64,000 nucleotides of DNA, from the NCBI RefSeq assembly GCF_009905615.1, contig NZ_JAAAKW010000019.1, positions 25,425 to 89,424 of the forward strand. Direction: 5' to 3'. This DNA comes from Pseudomonas sp. SLFW. Its GTDB lineage: Bacteria > Pseudomonadota > Gammaproteobacteria > Pseudomonadales > Pseudomonadaceae. Position numbers and translations under genes: made by a program. The notes beneath the pieces were generated by a model. The model saw nothing but the letters and a program-made list of their open reading frames with translations. It was not told the DNA's origin and did not search any database. This document shows positions 27,871 through 36,940 of this stretch, one piece after another. The first letter of the stretch is position 1, and every line of letters begins with the position of its first letter.

Positions 27871-27987
27871 ATTGTACACAGTGCGCAGCGGCTGAACAGA
27901 TTTCTGCCGTTCGCTTCGTTATGCACACAATCCCGAAAATCCCCACAACAAAAACGAAAACATTATTTGCATTTTTTGTATACAAAA
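27871..27987. promoter_or_regulatory. Predicted GntR operators upstream of the NCS2 permease
   Basis: ATTGTACACAGT begins at 27871, and the perfect 14-bp palindrome TTTTGTATACAAAA occupies 27974-27987. The core TTGTAYACAA recurs at 33982-33993 and 34167-34176. The sites lie between the divergent gntR and permease genes. The rest of the 343-base gap is AT-rich with no other feature seen. Confidence 0.55.
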
Positions 27988-28109
27988 GCATAATTCGCTC
28001 GTGCACGTTTCTGACCTTCCAGTCAACAAATCAGGCTGGCGGTCAATTCGCCCCACGGAGCAGTTACCGGCTCTGAAAAAAACAACAAAAACGTTTCGAG
28101 GGATTCACT

Positions 28110-29471
28110 GTGGAAAGTCGCAAAACCGAAGCCACGCCGCTGGAAGCCACTCAAGGAGACCTCAGGCCGACACGCTCGGGCCTGCTTGAACGCCTCTTCA
28201 AGCTCAGCCTGCACGGCACCACCGTTCGGACCGAGCTGCTGGCGGGCCTGACGACGTTCATCACCATGGCGTACATCATTTTCGTCAACCCCAACATCAT
28301 GGCCGACGCGGGCATCGATCATGGCGCCGCGTTCGTGGCCACCTGCATTGCCGCGGCGCTGGGTTGCCTGCTGATGGGTCTGTACGCCAACTGGCCGGTG
28401 GGACTGGCGCCGGGCATGGGCTTGAACGCGTTCTTCACCTACACCGTCGTCGGCACGATGGGGTACAGCTGGCAAACGGCGCTGGGTGCGGTGTTCATCT
28501 CGGGCGTGATCTTCATGATCCTCACCCTCTCCCGCGTCCGCGAATGGCTGCTCAACAGCATTCCGGTGAGCCTGCGCTTCGCGATGGGCGCGGGGGTCGG
28601 GCTGTTCCTCGGGCTGATCGGCCTGAAAACAGCGGGCATCGTGGTCGACAGCCCCGCGACGTTGATCAAGCTGGGTTCGCTGCGTGAACCCGGTCCGTTG
28701 CTGGCGGCGATCTGCTTTCTGATGATTGCGGTGCTCAGCTATCACCGCGTGTTCGGCGCGATCCTGATCAGCATCATTACCGTGACTGTCGCGGGCTGGG
28801 GCCTGGGGCTGGTGCATTACAACGGCATTTTTTCTACCCCGCCGAGCCTGGCCCCGACCTGGATGGCGATGGACGTCGCAGGCGTGTTCAACGTCAGCAT
28901 GATCAGCGTGGTGCTGGCGTTCCTGTTTGTGCACATGTTCGACACCGCGGGCACCTTGATGGGCGTCGCGCAACGGGCCGGATTGGTGAATGACGACGGC
29001 CGCATCGAGAACCTGTCCCGCGCCCTCAAGGCCGACAGCGCGTCGAGCGTATTCGGTGCGATGGTCGGCGTGCCGCCGGTCACCAGTTATGTGGAAAGTG
29101 CTTCGGGCGTGGCGGCGGGTGGCCGCACCGGGCTGACGGCCGTGACCGTGGGCGTGCTGTTCGTCGCCGCGATGTTCTTCGCCCCATTGGCGGGGATGAT
29201 CCCGGCGTACGCCACCGCAGGCGCGCTGATTTACGTGGCGATGCTGATGATGGGCGGCATGGCCCACATCGAATGGGACGAAGCCACCGACGCGATTCCC
29301 GCCATTGTCACGGCGATCATGATGCCGCTGACCTTCTCGGTGGCCGACGGCATCGCACTGGGCTTCATCACCTACGTCGTGCTGAAGGCGTTTACCGGGC
29401 GTCACAAGGAGATTTCGGTCAGCCTGTGGGCGCTGTGCGCGATATTCATTGCCAAGTTTGTGTTCCTGTAA
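28110..29471 (+). CDS. NCS2 purine permease (AzgA-like)
   Basis: A 453-residue inner-membrane transporter with about 12-14 membrane segments. TELLAGLTTFITMAYIIFVNP, GLAPGMGLNAFFTYTVV, FVHMFDTAGTLMGVAQRAG and TSYVESASGVAAGGRTGLT are hallmarks of the adenine/guanine/hypoxanthine branch of NCS2. It probably imports hypoxanthine, guanine or adenine by proton symport for GuaD and XdhABC. It starts with GTG at 28110. A hairpin with a T run at 29535 follows the gene. Confidence 0.9.
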   Translation: MESRKTEATPLEATQGDLRPTRSGLLERLFKLSLHGTTVRTELLAGLTTFITMAYIIFVNPNIMADAGIDHGAAFVATCIAAALGCLLMGLYANWPVGLAPGMGLNAFFTYTVVGTMGYSWQTALGAVFISGVIFMILTLSRVREWLLNSIPVSLRFAMGAGVGLFLGLIGLKTAGIVVDSPATLIKLGSLREPGPLLAAICFLMIAVLSYHRVFGAILISIITVTVAGWGLGLVHYNGIFSTPPSLAPTWMAMDVAGVFNVSMISVVLAFLFVHMFDTAGTLMGVAQRAGLVNDDGRIENLSRALKADSASSVFGAMVGVPPVTSYVESASGVAAGGRTGLTAVTVGVLFVAAMFFAPLAGMIPAYATAGALIYVAMLMMGGMAHIEWDEATDAIPAIVTAIMMPLTFSVADGIALGFITYVVLKAFTGRHKEISVSLWALCAIFIAKFVFL

Positions 29472-29530
29472 AGAGGCCCGTATCTGCCTGATGCAACACC
29501 CCCTGTGGGAGCGCTGTAGATCCGCACATG

Positions 29531-29558
29531 ACGTCGCCCATTGGGTGGCGTTTTTGCT
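29531..29558 (+). terminator. Terminator after the NCS2 permease gene
   Basis: CGCCC pairs with GGGTGGCG (one bulged T), followed by TTTTTGCTTTT. A truncated arm of the GTGGGAGCG repeat family precedes it near 29505. It ends only about 28 bases before the LysE-family ATG. Confidence 0.5.
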
Positions 29559-29585
29559 TTTCCGATTTCAACAAGGAGAAACCCC

Positions 29586-30212
29586 ATGACCCTGGAAACC
29601 TGGCTGCTGTTCAGCGGCGCCGCGCTGGTGGTGATTCTGATCCCGGGGCCGCTGTCCCTGCTCATGATCGGCAACAGCCTGAACTATGGCGTGCTGCGTT
29701 CGTACCCGGCATTTTTCGGCGGGGTCTGCGCGTCGATCTGCCTGCTCAGCGCCTCAGCCTTTGGCTTGGGGGCGTTGTTGATGGCGTCGGAGCAATTATT
29801 CGGCGCACTGAAGATCGTTGGCGGGCTGTACCTGTTCTACCTCGCCTGGCAAAGCTGGAAACAGTCCCGCCAACCCGCGACCGGCGCAGACGTGCCAGCG
29901 GCCCTCAGCCATCCGGGCTTCGCGCTGCTGTTTTGGCGCGCCTTCGTGCTCGGCGGCAGCAACCCGAAAGACATCCTGTTCTTTGCCGCCTTCCTGCCGC
30001 AGTTCCTCAAGGCGGATCAACCGTTCCTCGGCCAACTGATCACCATGATCATCACGTGGACGCTGCTGGACCTGACCTGCAAGCTGTTCTACGGCTTCAG
30101 CGCCCAAGGTGCTGCGCGTTACCTGCGCACAGGTAAAGGGCAAACCTGGTTCAACCACATCAGCGCCGGGCTGTTCGGTGGCGCGGGCAGCGCTGCACTG
30201 CTCAGCCATTGA
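29586..30212 (+). CDS. LysE-family amino acid exporter
   Basis: A 208-residue membrane protein with about six hydrophobic segments. The LysE/RhtB signature sits near the N-terminus (LIPGPLSLLMIGNSLNYG), followed by FYLAWQSWK and SNPKDILFFAAFLPQFL. Such proteins export amino acids or derivatives by proton antiport; the substrate here is unknown. ATG at 29586 has a strong AAGGAG seven bases before it. It lies inside the purine island, but nothing in the sequence connects it to purines. Confidence 0.87.
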   Translation: MTLETWLLFSGAALVVILIPGPLSLLMIGNSLNYGVLRSYPAFFGGVCASICLLSASAFGLGALLMASEQLFGALKIVGGLYLFYLAWQSWKQSRQPATGADVPAALSHPGFALLFWRAFVLGGSNPKDILFFAAFLPQFLKADQPFLGQLITMIITWTLLDLTCKLFYGFSAQGAARYLRTGKGQTWFNHISAGLFGGAGSAALLSH

Positions 30213-30254
30213 CGCCCTGCACGCTGTTGTCCTCTCAAGGCAGCGGCGTGTTCG

Positions 30255-33200
30255 TCACGGTTCGGCGACGCGCTGTATGAACACCTGCGGCGCCGGCTCC
30301 AGCGAGCTGCCGCTTCTGACACCCCCGATCAATTTCACCAGACGCCCCTGATCCCGGACTTCGAGCAAGGTATTCAACGCACCTTCTCCCGGTCGCGCCG
30401 CCGCCCACTCATCGATCCAGCGATTGGACAGGGGAACGGCGGCGTTTGGCGTCAGGGTCTGAAACTCCACTTGCGAAGCAGAGACGTGATGCGTGTGGAG
30501 CATGTAGAGGTGCTCCTGTCCGGTGCGTCGGAACAACAGGATCGAACGCACCTGCAACACCGCCTCACCATCGGAAACCATGCGGTAGCCTGCGTCGGTG
30601 ATCAACGCCGACATGAACTCACGCATTGCCGTTTTTGCCGGTGTGCCGATACGAGGGCCGCCGGTGACCCTTTCCAGCAGGGTCACCAGCGGAGGTTTCG
30701 AGACCGCGAAATCCAGACGTTTGAACTCCTGAATCGACGGGCCGTAGCTGATCCACATCCGGGGCATCGTGGTGCCGATGCCTGTGAAATGAGCGCCTTC
30801 GAGCATCAACAGCGGATCGTTCAATTGAGGAAACGGCGCAAGCTGCCCCCTCTTCCACGCGTTAAGGGTGGCCTTGATGTTGATCAGCCGAGTTGCCGTC
30901 AGGCCCGTGTGCGCCTGATCAGCGGCATCGTAGATTTTCTCCGCGAGAATCCGGCAGGTGACCGGGCTCAGCCCGGGCCGCGCTTCCTCCACCAGATGCT
31001 GGATCTTCAAGCGAAACAGCGGACCATGCACTGTCCAGTGCCCGTCCTTGAAAGACGCCATGCCCGGCTGGTTGAAGCGGTCGCGGCGAATGGTTTCGTT
31101 GAGTCCTGAAAAGCTGTCCTCAAGCGGCGTCGGATGCTTCAGGAACACGATCGAAGGGTTCTGGCTCGCCCCGCTCGGCAGGATGTCGAATCGCTGTCCG
31201 TCGATCTGCACGAAGGTGCTGCCCGGTTGGTCTTTGAGCCGGAAGATTGGTGGAAACACCTCGATCTGTTGCAGCCTGCCGGCGTCATCCAGAGGGCGGC
31301 CCCAACGTTTCCAGCGGTCGGCGCCGTCCAGCGCATCGCGCAGCGCCGAAGGTTGAGGTGGCTCCTTGCGTTTACTGCCGCTGGTACCAGGTTGTGGTTC
31401 GGCCTGGGGCGGCCGACGATAGGCCTCGGCCCATTCCGGGGTCGCCTTGTGTTGCTGGTAGTGCACGGCGATGTCCAGCTCCAGTCTGCGCTGACGATCA
31501 GCGGGGAATTCGAACTCATCAAGCAACTGCCGCGCGTGCCGGTTCTTGAACGCAGGGTCGCCGTGGGCCTGGGCGATCAGTGTTTCGGCAATGGTCGAGC
31601 GCATGCCGCCCCTGAGCCCGACGTCCGAGTGGTACACCCAGGCGCCATTGTGAAACCGCACCGGGGGTTCGAAGCCGTGAACAGCGGTCTTCTTCAGGCG
31701 CAGCGTTTGCTCCCCAGCGCGTCGATAAACCTCGTACGCCTGCCCTTCGCGCTCGATCCAGAGCTGACCGTCCTTGAGCAGCGTGCCGAGATCGCGCCCC
31801 GATTGCGGCACCGCATCAGTGAGCGTTTTGGGCACTTCATAGCCTTCAAACGGCATCAGCAGGTGCGGCCGCAAGCCTGACGTCGCGGTGCCCAACCTTG
31901 CGCCACGGCGCGCCATCCGCCCCAGCACAAACACGCTGGCGGCACCGGGAATCACCGACATCGCCACGTCGAGCACACTCATCGCCGTGCTACCCAACGC
32001 CAGTAGCCCGTCATCGAGGCGCCCCTCTCTAAAGGCTTTCATGGCGTCGTGCCCATCCAGCCAGCCATCCTGCACGCTGACCAGGGTACCGATGCCGGGA
32101 AGCAGACCCAACAGGGCTTTCAGGTACCCCACATAGGTCTCGCCTTGCTGCCGGTTCTGCTCGGTCTGGATGTCGAAGCGGGTGCGCGCGCGGCTCTGAA
32201 TCGCCTGCTGAAGCATCCAGGCGCGGGTGTCGAGCTGCTGGGCGGCGAGTTGCAGGTCGAGTGCCGGGACGAACCGCAGAAAGCCTTCGAACCCCCGAGC
32301 CTGCGCCTGGTTGATGTAGCTGACATGCCTAGCGACCTGCTGAGCCTCCAACGTCCGTTGAGCCAGGTAAGTCACCAGTGCAGGCGTGCTGATCAGTCGC
32401 TGCATTAATCGGGATTTGGCCGATGCGGGATCAGCCCCCTCGATAGTCAGCAGATCGCCGGGCGCGTCGGGCAGGTAGATCACGGTGTTATTCGAGCTAC
32501 TGCTGCGGATCACACACAGCCCGCTCAACGTGTGGCTGTCCTGCTCGCCACTCACCGAGGTGCCCGGCTTGAACTGCAACCAGTTCATCTCGATGCCAGC
32601 GGCGTCGCTTTCGGCCTGAGAGCGAGACTGCGCTGCCAGTTGCAGCAACAGACCACCCGCTTCGCTCAGGCGTCGCCGCTTGATTTCGGAAAACGCCTCC
32701 AGCTCGATCTTGTGCTGATAGGGTTCCAGCAGGCGCTCGGCGTCGAGTTGCTGCTGCGCCGTGGACCCGGGTGCCAGCCGGAACACTTCTTTGAGCAAAT
32801 TACGATAGTGCAGCGCAACGTCCAGTTTCGGAATGACCGCGTGCAGCCAGGTGCCCGTCAGCCTCGACGTGCCATGGATCGCGGCAAAATCAAAGCGTCG
32901 CGCCATCTGCGCGTCATCCGCTGCGAAATTGCGCTCGGCCAGGGCCGCCAACGTCAGGTGCTCACGCTCCCGACTGGCGACCCAGGGTGCGAAATAATTC
33001 GTCACCCGCCCGTATTGAGGGTCGATTCGGTAGTCGCGCCAGACCCGTTTCGGCAGCTCGACCGTGACCCGATCCGGATCGAGATCGAGATCGATGCCCA
33101 GATCATCCTTGATCCTGGCCTTGATGCGCGCTCGAACGAAACCCTCGAACGAAGGCAGCGCGTGATCCAGATGGCTTTCAAGCGCCTGGGCGCTGGCGTG

Positions 33201-33353
33201 GTACTCGGTGAGGCGCTGGGCGTATTCATCGCGCACAGACTGCTCGACGGTGCTCAGCCAGAGGGGCATCGCAATGCTGAGTGACTGCAAGGGTTGATCG
33301 TGGGGTTCGTCTGCGGTCAGCAGGTCGACGGGCTGTAAAACGGTACCGGTCAT
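30255..33353 (-). CDS. Large DUF6543 / dermonecrotic-toxin-like protein
   Basis: A 1032-residue protein of the Pseudomonas-type family annotated by a dermonecrotic toxin domain (DUF6543). The N-terminal half is helical (LSTVEQSVRDEYAQRLTEYHASAQALE...). Mid-protein it has hydrophobic segments (YVGYLKALLGLLPGIGTLVSV, SVLDVAMSVIPGAASVFVLG) that could insert in a membrane. A Pro-rich linker sits near residue 680, and a C-terminal third contains no catalytic motif I recognise. There is no signal peptide. ATG at 33353 follows TGGAG; 44 upstream codons look spurious. It is monocistronic and interrupts the purine genes, so acquisition as a unit is likely. Delivery route and target are unknown. Confidence 0.65.
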   Translation of the reverse strand: MTGTVLQPVDLLTADEPHDQPLQSLSIAMPLWLSTVEQSVRDEYAQRLTEYHASAQALESHLDHALPSFEGFVRARIKARIKDDLGIDLDLDPDRVTVELPKRVWRDYRIDPQYGRVTNYFAPWVASREREHLTLAALAERNFAADDAQMARRFDFAAIHGTSRLTGTWLHAVIPKLDVALHYRNLLKEVFRLAPGSTAQQQLDAERLLEPYQHKIELEAFSEIKRRRLSEAGGLLLQLAAQSRSQAESDAAGIEMNWLQFKPGTSVSGEQDSHTLSGLCVIRSSSSNNTVIYLPDAPGDLLTIEGADPASAKSRLMQRLISTPALVTYLAQRTLEAQQVARHVSYINQAQARGFEGFLRFVPALDLQLAAQQLDTRAWMLQQAIQSRARTRFDIQTEQNRQQGETYVGYLKALLGLLPGIGTLVSVQDGWLDGHDAMKAFREGRLDDGLLALGSTAMSVLDVAMSVIPGAASVFVLGRMARRGARLGTATSGLRPHLLMPFEGYEVPKTLTDAVPQSGRDLGTLLKDGQLWIEREGQAYEVYRRAGEQTLRLKKTAVHGFEPPVRFHNGAWVYHSDVGLRGGMRSTIAETLIAQAHGDPAFKNRHARQLLDEFEFPADRQRRLELDIAVHYQQHKATPEWAEAYRRPPQAEPQPGTSGSKRKEPPQPSALRDALDGADRWKRWGRPLDDAGRLQQIEVFPPIFRLKDQPGSTFVQIDGQRFDILPSGASQNPSIVFLKHPTPLEDSFSGLNETIRRDRFNQPGMASFKDGHWTVHGPLFRLKIQHLVEEARPGLSPVTCRILAEKIYDAADQAHTGLTATRLINIKATLNAWKRGQLAPFPQLNDPLLMLEGAHFTGIGTTMPRMWISYGPSIQEFKRLDFAVSKPPLVTLLERVTGGPRIGTPAKTAMREFMSALITDAGYRMVSDGEAVLQVRSILLFRRTGQEHLYMLHTHHVSASQVEFQTLTPNAAVPLSNRWIDEWAAARPGEGALNTLLEVRDQGRLVKLIGGVRSGSSLEPAPQVFIQRVAEP

Positions 33354-33509
33354 GGCGGGCTCCAGGTGTGTGAGATGCACTGGAGTGTTCACAGGTTGCA
33401 ACCGGCCCGGCGGTACATATTCATCGGGCGAAAAAAAGCCCGCAGTGTGGGGCGGGCAAGAGGTACAGGGGCAAAGCGATGTCACAGGTTGCTCGGTTAC
33501 GCGTATCGC

Positions 33510-33863
33510 CTAGCTGCCGCGATAGGTGGAATAGCTGTACGGCGAAATCAGCAGCGGAACGTGGTAGTGATCCTGGCTGGCGTCGATGCCGAACCGCAGC
33601 ACCACGACGTCGAGAAAGGCCTGATCACCGAGCTTCACGCCCTTGGTCCGGTAGTAATCGCCGGCGCTGAATTGCAGCTGGTAGACACCCGAACGGTAGT
33701 CCTCGCCCTGTAACAAGGGGGCGTCGCAGCGGCCGTCACTGTTGGTCACGGCTTCAGCAATCTTTTCCAACTGTTCGCCGTCGACCCGGTACAGGGCAAT
33801 GCGGATGTTGCTGCCGGGGCAGCCGTGTGCGGCGTCCAGCACGTGTGTGGTCAGTCGTCCCAT
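33510..33863 (-). CDS. uraH: 5-hydroxyisourate hydrolase (transthyretin-like)
   Basis: Hydrolyses 5-hydroxyisourate, the product of urate oxidation, to OHCU. The 117-residue protein has the family's N-terminal LTTHVLDAAHGCPGSNI, a central RCDAPLL, and the C-terminal HYHVPLLISPYSYSTYRGS ending, which carries the active-site His and the Y-R-G-S tail. Length is normal. It is divergent from puuE across 413 bases carrying two TTGTAYACAA sites, and works with PuuD and UraD. Confidence 0.96.
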   Translation of the reverse strand: MGRLTTHVLDAAHGCPGSNIRIALYRVDGEQLEKIAEAVTNSDGRCDAPLLQGEDYRSGVYQLQFSAGDYYRTKGVKLGDQAFLDVVVLRFGIDASQDHYHVPLLISPYSYSTYRGS

Positions 33864-33981
33864 GGGGCGTCGTTGCCTCGCTTGGAAATTGAGTGGAATC
33901 GCACCGTTTCAGTGCCGCTTTGGAGAACGGAGCGCGGTTGAACAGCGCGAGCGATGACGAATTAAGACATTTTCGAAAGAA

Positions 33982-34176
33982 ATTGTACACAATAAAAATC
34001 ACTTTTTATGCGGCTCATTGCCAGACACGCCTGAAAGCCCTAAAACGCCCAATGGCTAGGCCCCTGTTGAAGTTTTTCGTCGGATTCTGACCACTCAGGC
34101 AAGTTTCTTGCAGCGTCATCTGTCATGAGAAAAGCGAAAAAACAGGCTTACAAATCACAAATAAACTTGTATACAA
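33982..34176. promoter_or_regulatory. Predicted operators between uraH and puuE
   Basis: ATTGTACACAAT at 33982-33993 lies upstream of uraH, and the perfect palindrome TTGTATACAA at 34167-34176 lies 100 bases before puuE. Both match the site beside the purine-cluster GntR gene. The remainder of the 33864-34276 gap shows no gene or clear RNA fold. Confidence 0.55.
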
Positions 34177-34276
34177 TCGTCCAATCGCCGCGACGGTCGA
34201 CGGATCATGATCACACCTCAGTGCAGATCGATCCCGCTCCACCGTCACAGACAACACGTAGATAAGGAAGATTGCA

Positions 34277-35218
34277 GTGAGCGCCGACTATCCACGCGAC
34301 CTGATCGGTTACGGCCGTAACCCGCCCCATCCCCACTGGCCGGGCAATGCCCGTATCGCGTTGTCGTTCGTACTCAACTACGAAGAAGGCGGCGAGCGCA
34401 ATATTCTGCACGGCGACAAGGAATCCGAGGCATTCCTGTCCGAGATGGTCGCCGCTCAGCCGCTGCAAGGCCAGCGCAATATGAGCATGGAGTCGCTGTA
34501 CGAATACGGCAGCCGTGCCGGGGTGTGGCGCATCCTCAAGCTGTTCAAGCAATTCGACATTCCGCTGACCATCTTCGCCGTGGCCATGGCCGCCCAGCGC
34601 CACCCGGACGTGATCCGCGCGATGGTCGAGGCCGGTCACGAAATCTGCAGCCACGGCTATCGCTGGATCGACTATCAGAACATGGACGAGGCTCAGGAAC
34701 GCGAGCACATGCTCGAAGCGATCCGCATCCTTACCGAACTCACTGGCGAACGCCCGCTGGGCTGGTATACCGGTCGTACTGGCCCGAACACCCGGCGTCT
34801 GGTGATGGAAGAAGGCGGCTTTCTCTACGACTGCGACACCTATGACGACGACCTGCCCTACTGGGAACCAAACAACAGCACCGGCAAGCCGCATCTGGTG
34901 ATTCCGTACACCCTGGACACCAACGACATGCGCTTCACCCAAGTGCAGGGTTTCAACAAGGGCGACGACTTTTTCGACTACCTGAAAGACGCGTTCGACG
35001 TGCTCTACGCCGAAGGGGCCGATGCGCCGAAAATGCTTTCCATCGGCCTGCACTGCCGCCTGATCGGCCGCCCTGCCCGTCTGGCCTCGCTGCAACGTTT
35101 CCTCGAATACGTCAAAGGCCACGAACAGGTGTGGTTCGCCCGCCGCGTGGAAATCGCCCGCCACTGGCACGACGTTCATCCCTTCACAAGCAGCCCGTTG
35201 AAAGGAGCCGCCCAGTGA
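34277..35218 (+). CDS. puuE: Allantoinase PuuE (polysaccharide-deacetylase type)
   Basis: Cofactor-independent allantoinase converting allantoin to allantoate. The 313-residue protein begins DYPRDLIGYGRNPPHPHWP, as PuuE proteins do. It carries the NodB-like fold (SLYEYGSRAGVWRILKLF, AGHEICSHGYRWIDY, YTGRTGPNTRRLV, CHCRLIGRPAR-type block near the end, here LHCRLIGRPARLASL). It starts with GTG at 34277 and overlaps uraD by GTGA, so it is the first gene of puuE-uraD-alc(-allA-puuD). Confidence 0.95.
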   Translation: MSADYPRDLIGYGRNPPHPHWPGNARIALSFVLNYEEGGERNILHGDKESEAFLSEMVAAQPLQGQRNMSMESLYEYGSRAGVWRILKLFKQFDIPLTIFAVAMAAQRHPDVIRAMVEAGHEICSHGYRWIDYQNMDEAQEREHMLEAIRILTELTGERPLGWYTGRTGPNTRRLVMEEGGFLYDCDTYDDDLPYWEPNNSTGKPHLVIPYTLDTNDMRFTQVQGFNKGDDFFDYLKDAFDVLYAEGADAPKMLSIGLHCRLIGRPARLASLQRFLEYVKGHEQVWFARRVEIARHWHDVHPFTSSPLKGAAQ

Positions 35219-35730
35219 GCCGTTTCCAGACTCTGACGCCCTCTTCCCTGAGCCGCGAAGCCTTCGTCGAAGCCTTCGCCGACATTTACGAGCATTCGCC
35301 CTGGGTCGCTGAAAAAGCCTATGACCTTGGCGATTTGCAAAGCCTCGACGACATCGAGACCCTGCACGCCCGTATGAGCGACATCCTGTTGAGCGCCGAC
35401 CACGCCACGCAACTGGCGCTGATCAACGCTCACCCGGACCTTGCCGGCAAAGCCGCCGTGCAAGGCCAATTGACCGAAGCCAGCACGAATGAACAGGCTG
35501 GCGCCGGTATCCACCAATGCACGGCTGAAGAGTTCGCTCGCTTCACCGAGCTGAACGACGCCTACAAAGCGACGTTCGCGTTCCCCTTCATCATGGCGGT
35601 GAAAGGCAGCAACCGGCATCAGATCCTCGCGGCCTTCGAGACGCGCATTCACAACCCGGCCCAAACCGAGTTCGCCTGCGCCCTGGCCGAGATCAACAAG
35701 ATCGCGATGTTCCGCTTGCAGACGCTTTAA
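35215..35730 (+). CDS. uraD: OHCU decarboxylase
   Basis: Decarboxylates 2-oxo-4-hydroxy-4-carboxy-5-ureidoimidazoline to S-allantoin. The 171-residue protein has FVEAFADIYEHSPWVAEKA, the INAHPDLAGKAAV block with the catalytic His, and the FPFIMAVKGSNRHQILAAFE segment. I chose the GTG at 35215, which overlaps the puuE stop and has AAAGGAG seven bases upstream. A start further upstream would lie deep inside puuE and adds unrelated residues. Confidence 0.95.
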   Translation: MSRFQTLTPSSLSREAFVEAFADIYEHSPWVAEKAYDLGDLQSLDDIETLHARMSDILLSADHATQLALINAHPDLAGKAAVQGQLTEASTNEQAGAGIHQCTAEEFARFTELNDAYKATFAFPFIMAVKGSNRHQILAAFETRIHNPAQTEFACALAEINKIAMFRLQTL

Positions 35731-35773
35731 CCCTGACCATCTCCACGCCCCTTATCAAAGGCAGACAAAAAGA

Positions 35774-36769
35774 ATGAAAGCTTACGCCGTACCCTTCGAA
35801 AAATTCGTCAACCTGGCCGATGCCCGTCTGGGCACCAAAATCATTTCCGTGACCGACGACTGGTTCGCCGACGCCAACCGCCTGTTCCAGCCGACCCCTG
35901 CGGTGTGGAAGGAAGGCGTGTTCGACGACAACGGCAAGTGGATGGACGGCTGGGAATCGCGCCGTAAGCGTTTCGAAGGTTATGACAGCGCCGTGATCCG
36001 CCTGGGCGTGGCGGGTTCGATCAAGGGCGTGGACATCGACACCTCGTTCTTCACCGGCAACTACCCGCCATCGGCCTCGCTGGAAGCCTGCTTCCTGGCC
36101 TCGGGCGAGCCGGATGACAATACTGTGTGGACTGAAGTGCTGCCTGCTGTCGAACTGAAAGGCGACAGTCACCACTACCACGAAATCGGCGACACCCAGG
36201 CCTACAGCCACCTGCGTTTCAACATCTACCCGGACGGCGGCGTGGCGCGTCTGCGCGTGTACGGCGTGCCGCACCGCGACTGGTCGGCGGTGGGCGACAA
36301 CGAGCAAGTGGACTTGGTCGCCGCGTTGAACGGTGGTCGCGCCCTGGCCTGTTCCGACGAACACTTCGGCCGCATGAGCAACATCCTCAACCCGGGCCGT
36401 GGCGTGAACATGGGCGACGGCTGGGAAACCGCACGTCGCCGCACGCCGGGCAACGACTGGGTCATCGTCGCGCTGGGCCATGCCGGTGAAGTCGAGCAGA
36501 TCGTCGTCGACACCCTGCACTTCAAGGGCAACTACCCGGACAGCTGCTCGATCCAGGGCGCATTCGTCAAAGGCGGCACCGACAGCCAGATCGAAACCCA
36601 GAGCCTGTTCTGGCGCGAACTGCTGCCGAGCCAGAAACTGGAGATGCACGCTGAACACACCTTCGTCGAGCAGATCAAGGCGCTCGGCCCGATCACCCAC
36701 ATCCGCCTGAACGTGTTCCCGGATGGTGGCGTGAGCCGCTTGCGTGTGTTGGGTAAGGTGGCCAAATAA
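35774..36769 (+). CDS. alc: Allantoicase
   Basis: Hydrolyses allantoate to ureidoglycolate and urea. The 331-residue protein consists of two similar jelly-roll halves: the first contains DGWESRRKRFEGYDSAVIRLG...FFTGNYPPSASLEAC, the second DGWETARRRTPGNDWVIVALG...FKGNYPDSCSIQGAF. Each half ends in a YPDGGVARLRVYG/FPDGGVSRLRVLG strand. This internal repeat is typical of the family. It follows uraD after 43 bases. A repeat doublet separates it from allA. Confidence 0.96.
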   Translation: MKAYAVPFEKFVNLADARLGTKIISVTDDWFADANRLFQPTPAVWKEGVFDDNGKWMDGWESRRKRFEGYDSAVIRLGVAGSIKGVDIDTSFFTGNYPPSASLEACFLASGEPDDNTVWTEVLPAVELKGDSHHYHEIGDTQAYSHLRFNIYPDGGVARLRVYGVPHRDWSAVGDNEQVDLVAALNGGRALACSDEHFGRMSNILNPGRGVNMGDGWETARRRTPGNDWVIVALGHAGEVEQIVVDTLHFKGNYPDSCSIQGAFVKGGTDSQIETQSLFWRELLPSQKLEMHAEHTFVEQIKALGPITHIRLNVFPDGGVSRLRVLGKVAK

Positions 36770-36815
36770 CAGAGTGCCGTTCCCGCACTGATGCCGGAAC
36801 GGACACCCCATGAAT

Positions 36816-36905
36816 CTGTAGGAGTGAGCTTGCTCGCGATAGCGTCGGATCAGACAACACAGGCGTGACCGACATAACGCAATCGCGAGCAAGCTCACTC
36901 CTACA
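36816..36905. repeat. REP-like inverted doublet between alc and allA
   Basis: Arms CTGTAGGAGTGAGC... (36816-36840) and its inverse (36882-36905) around a 41-base centre. It belongs to the same family as 14978-15063 and lies inside the putative operon. Confidence 0.9.
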
Positions 36906-36940
36906 AATGACCCGTCAATCAAGAGAACAGAAGAACCCGC

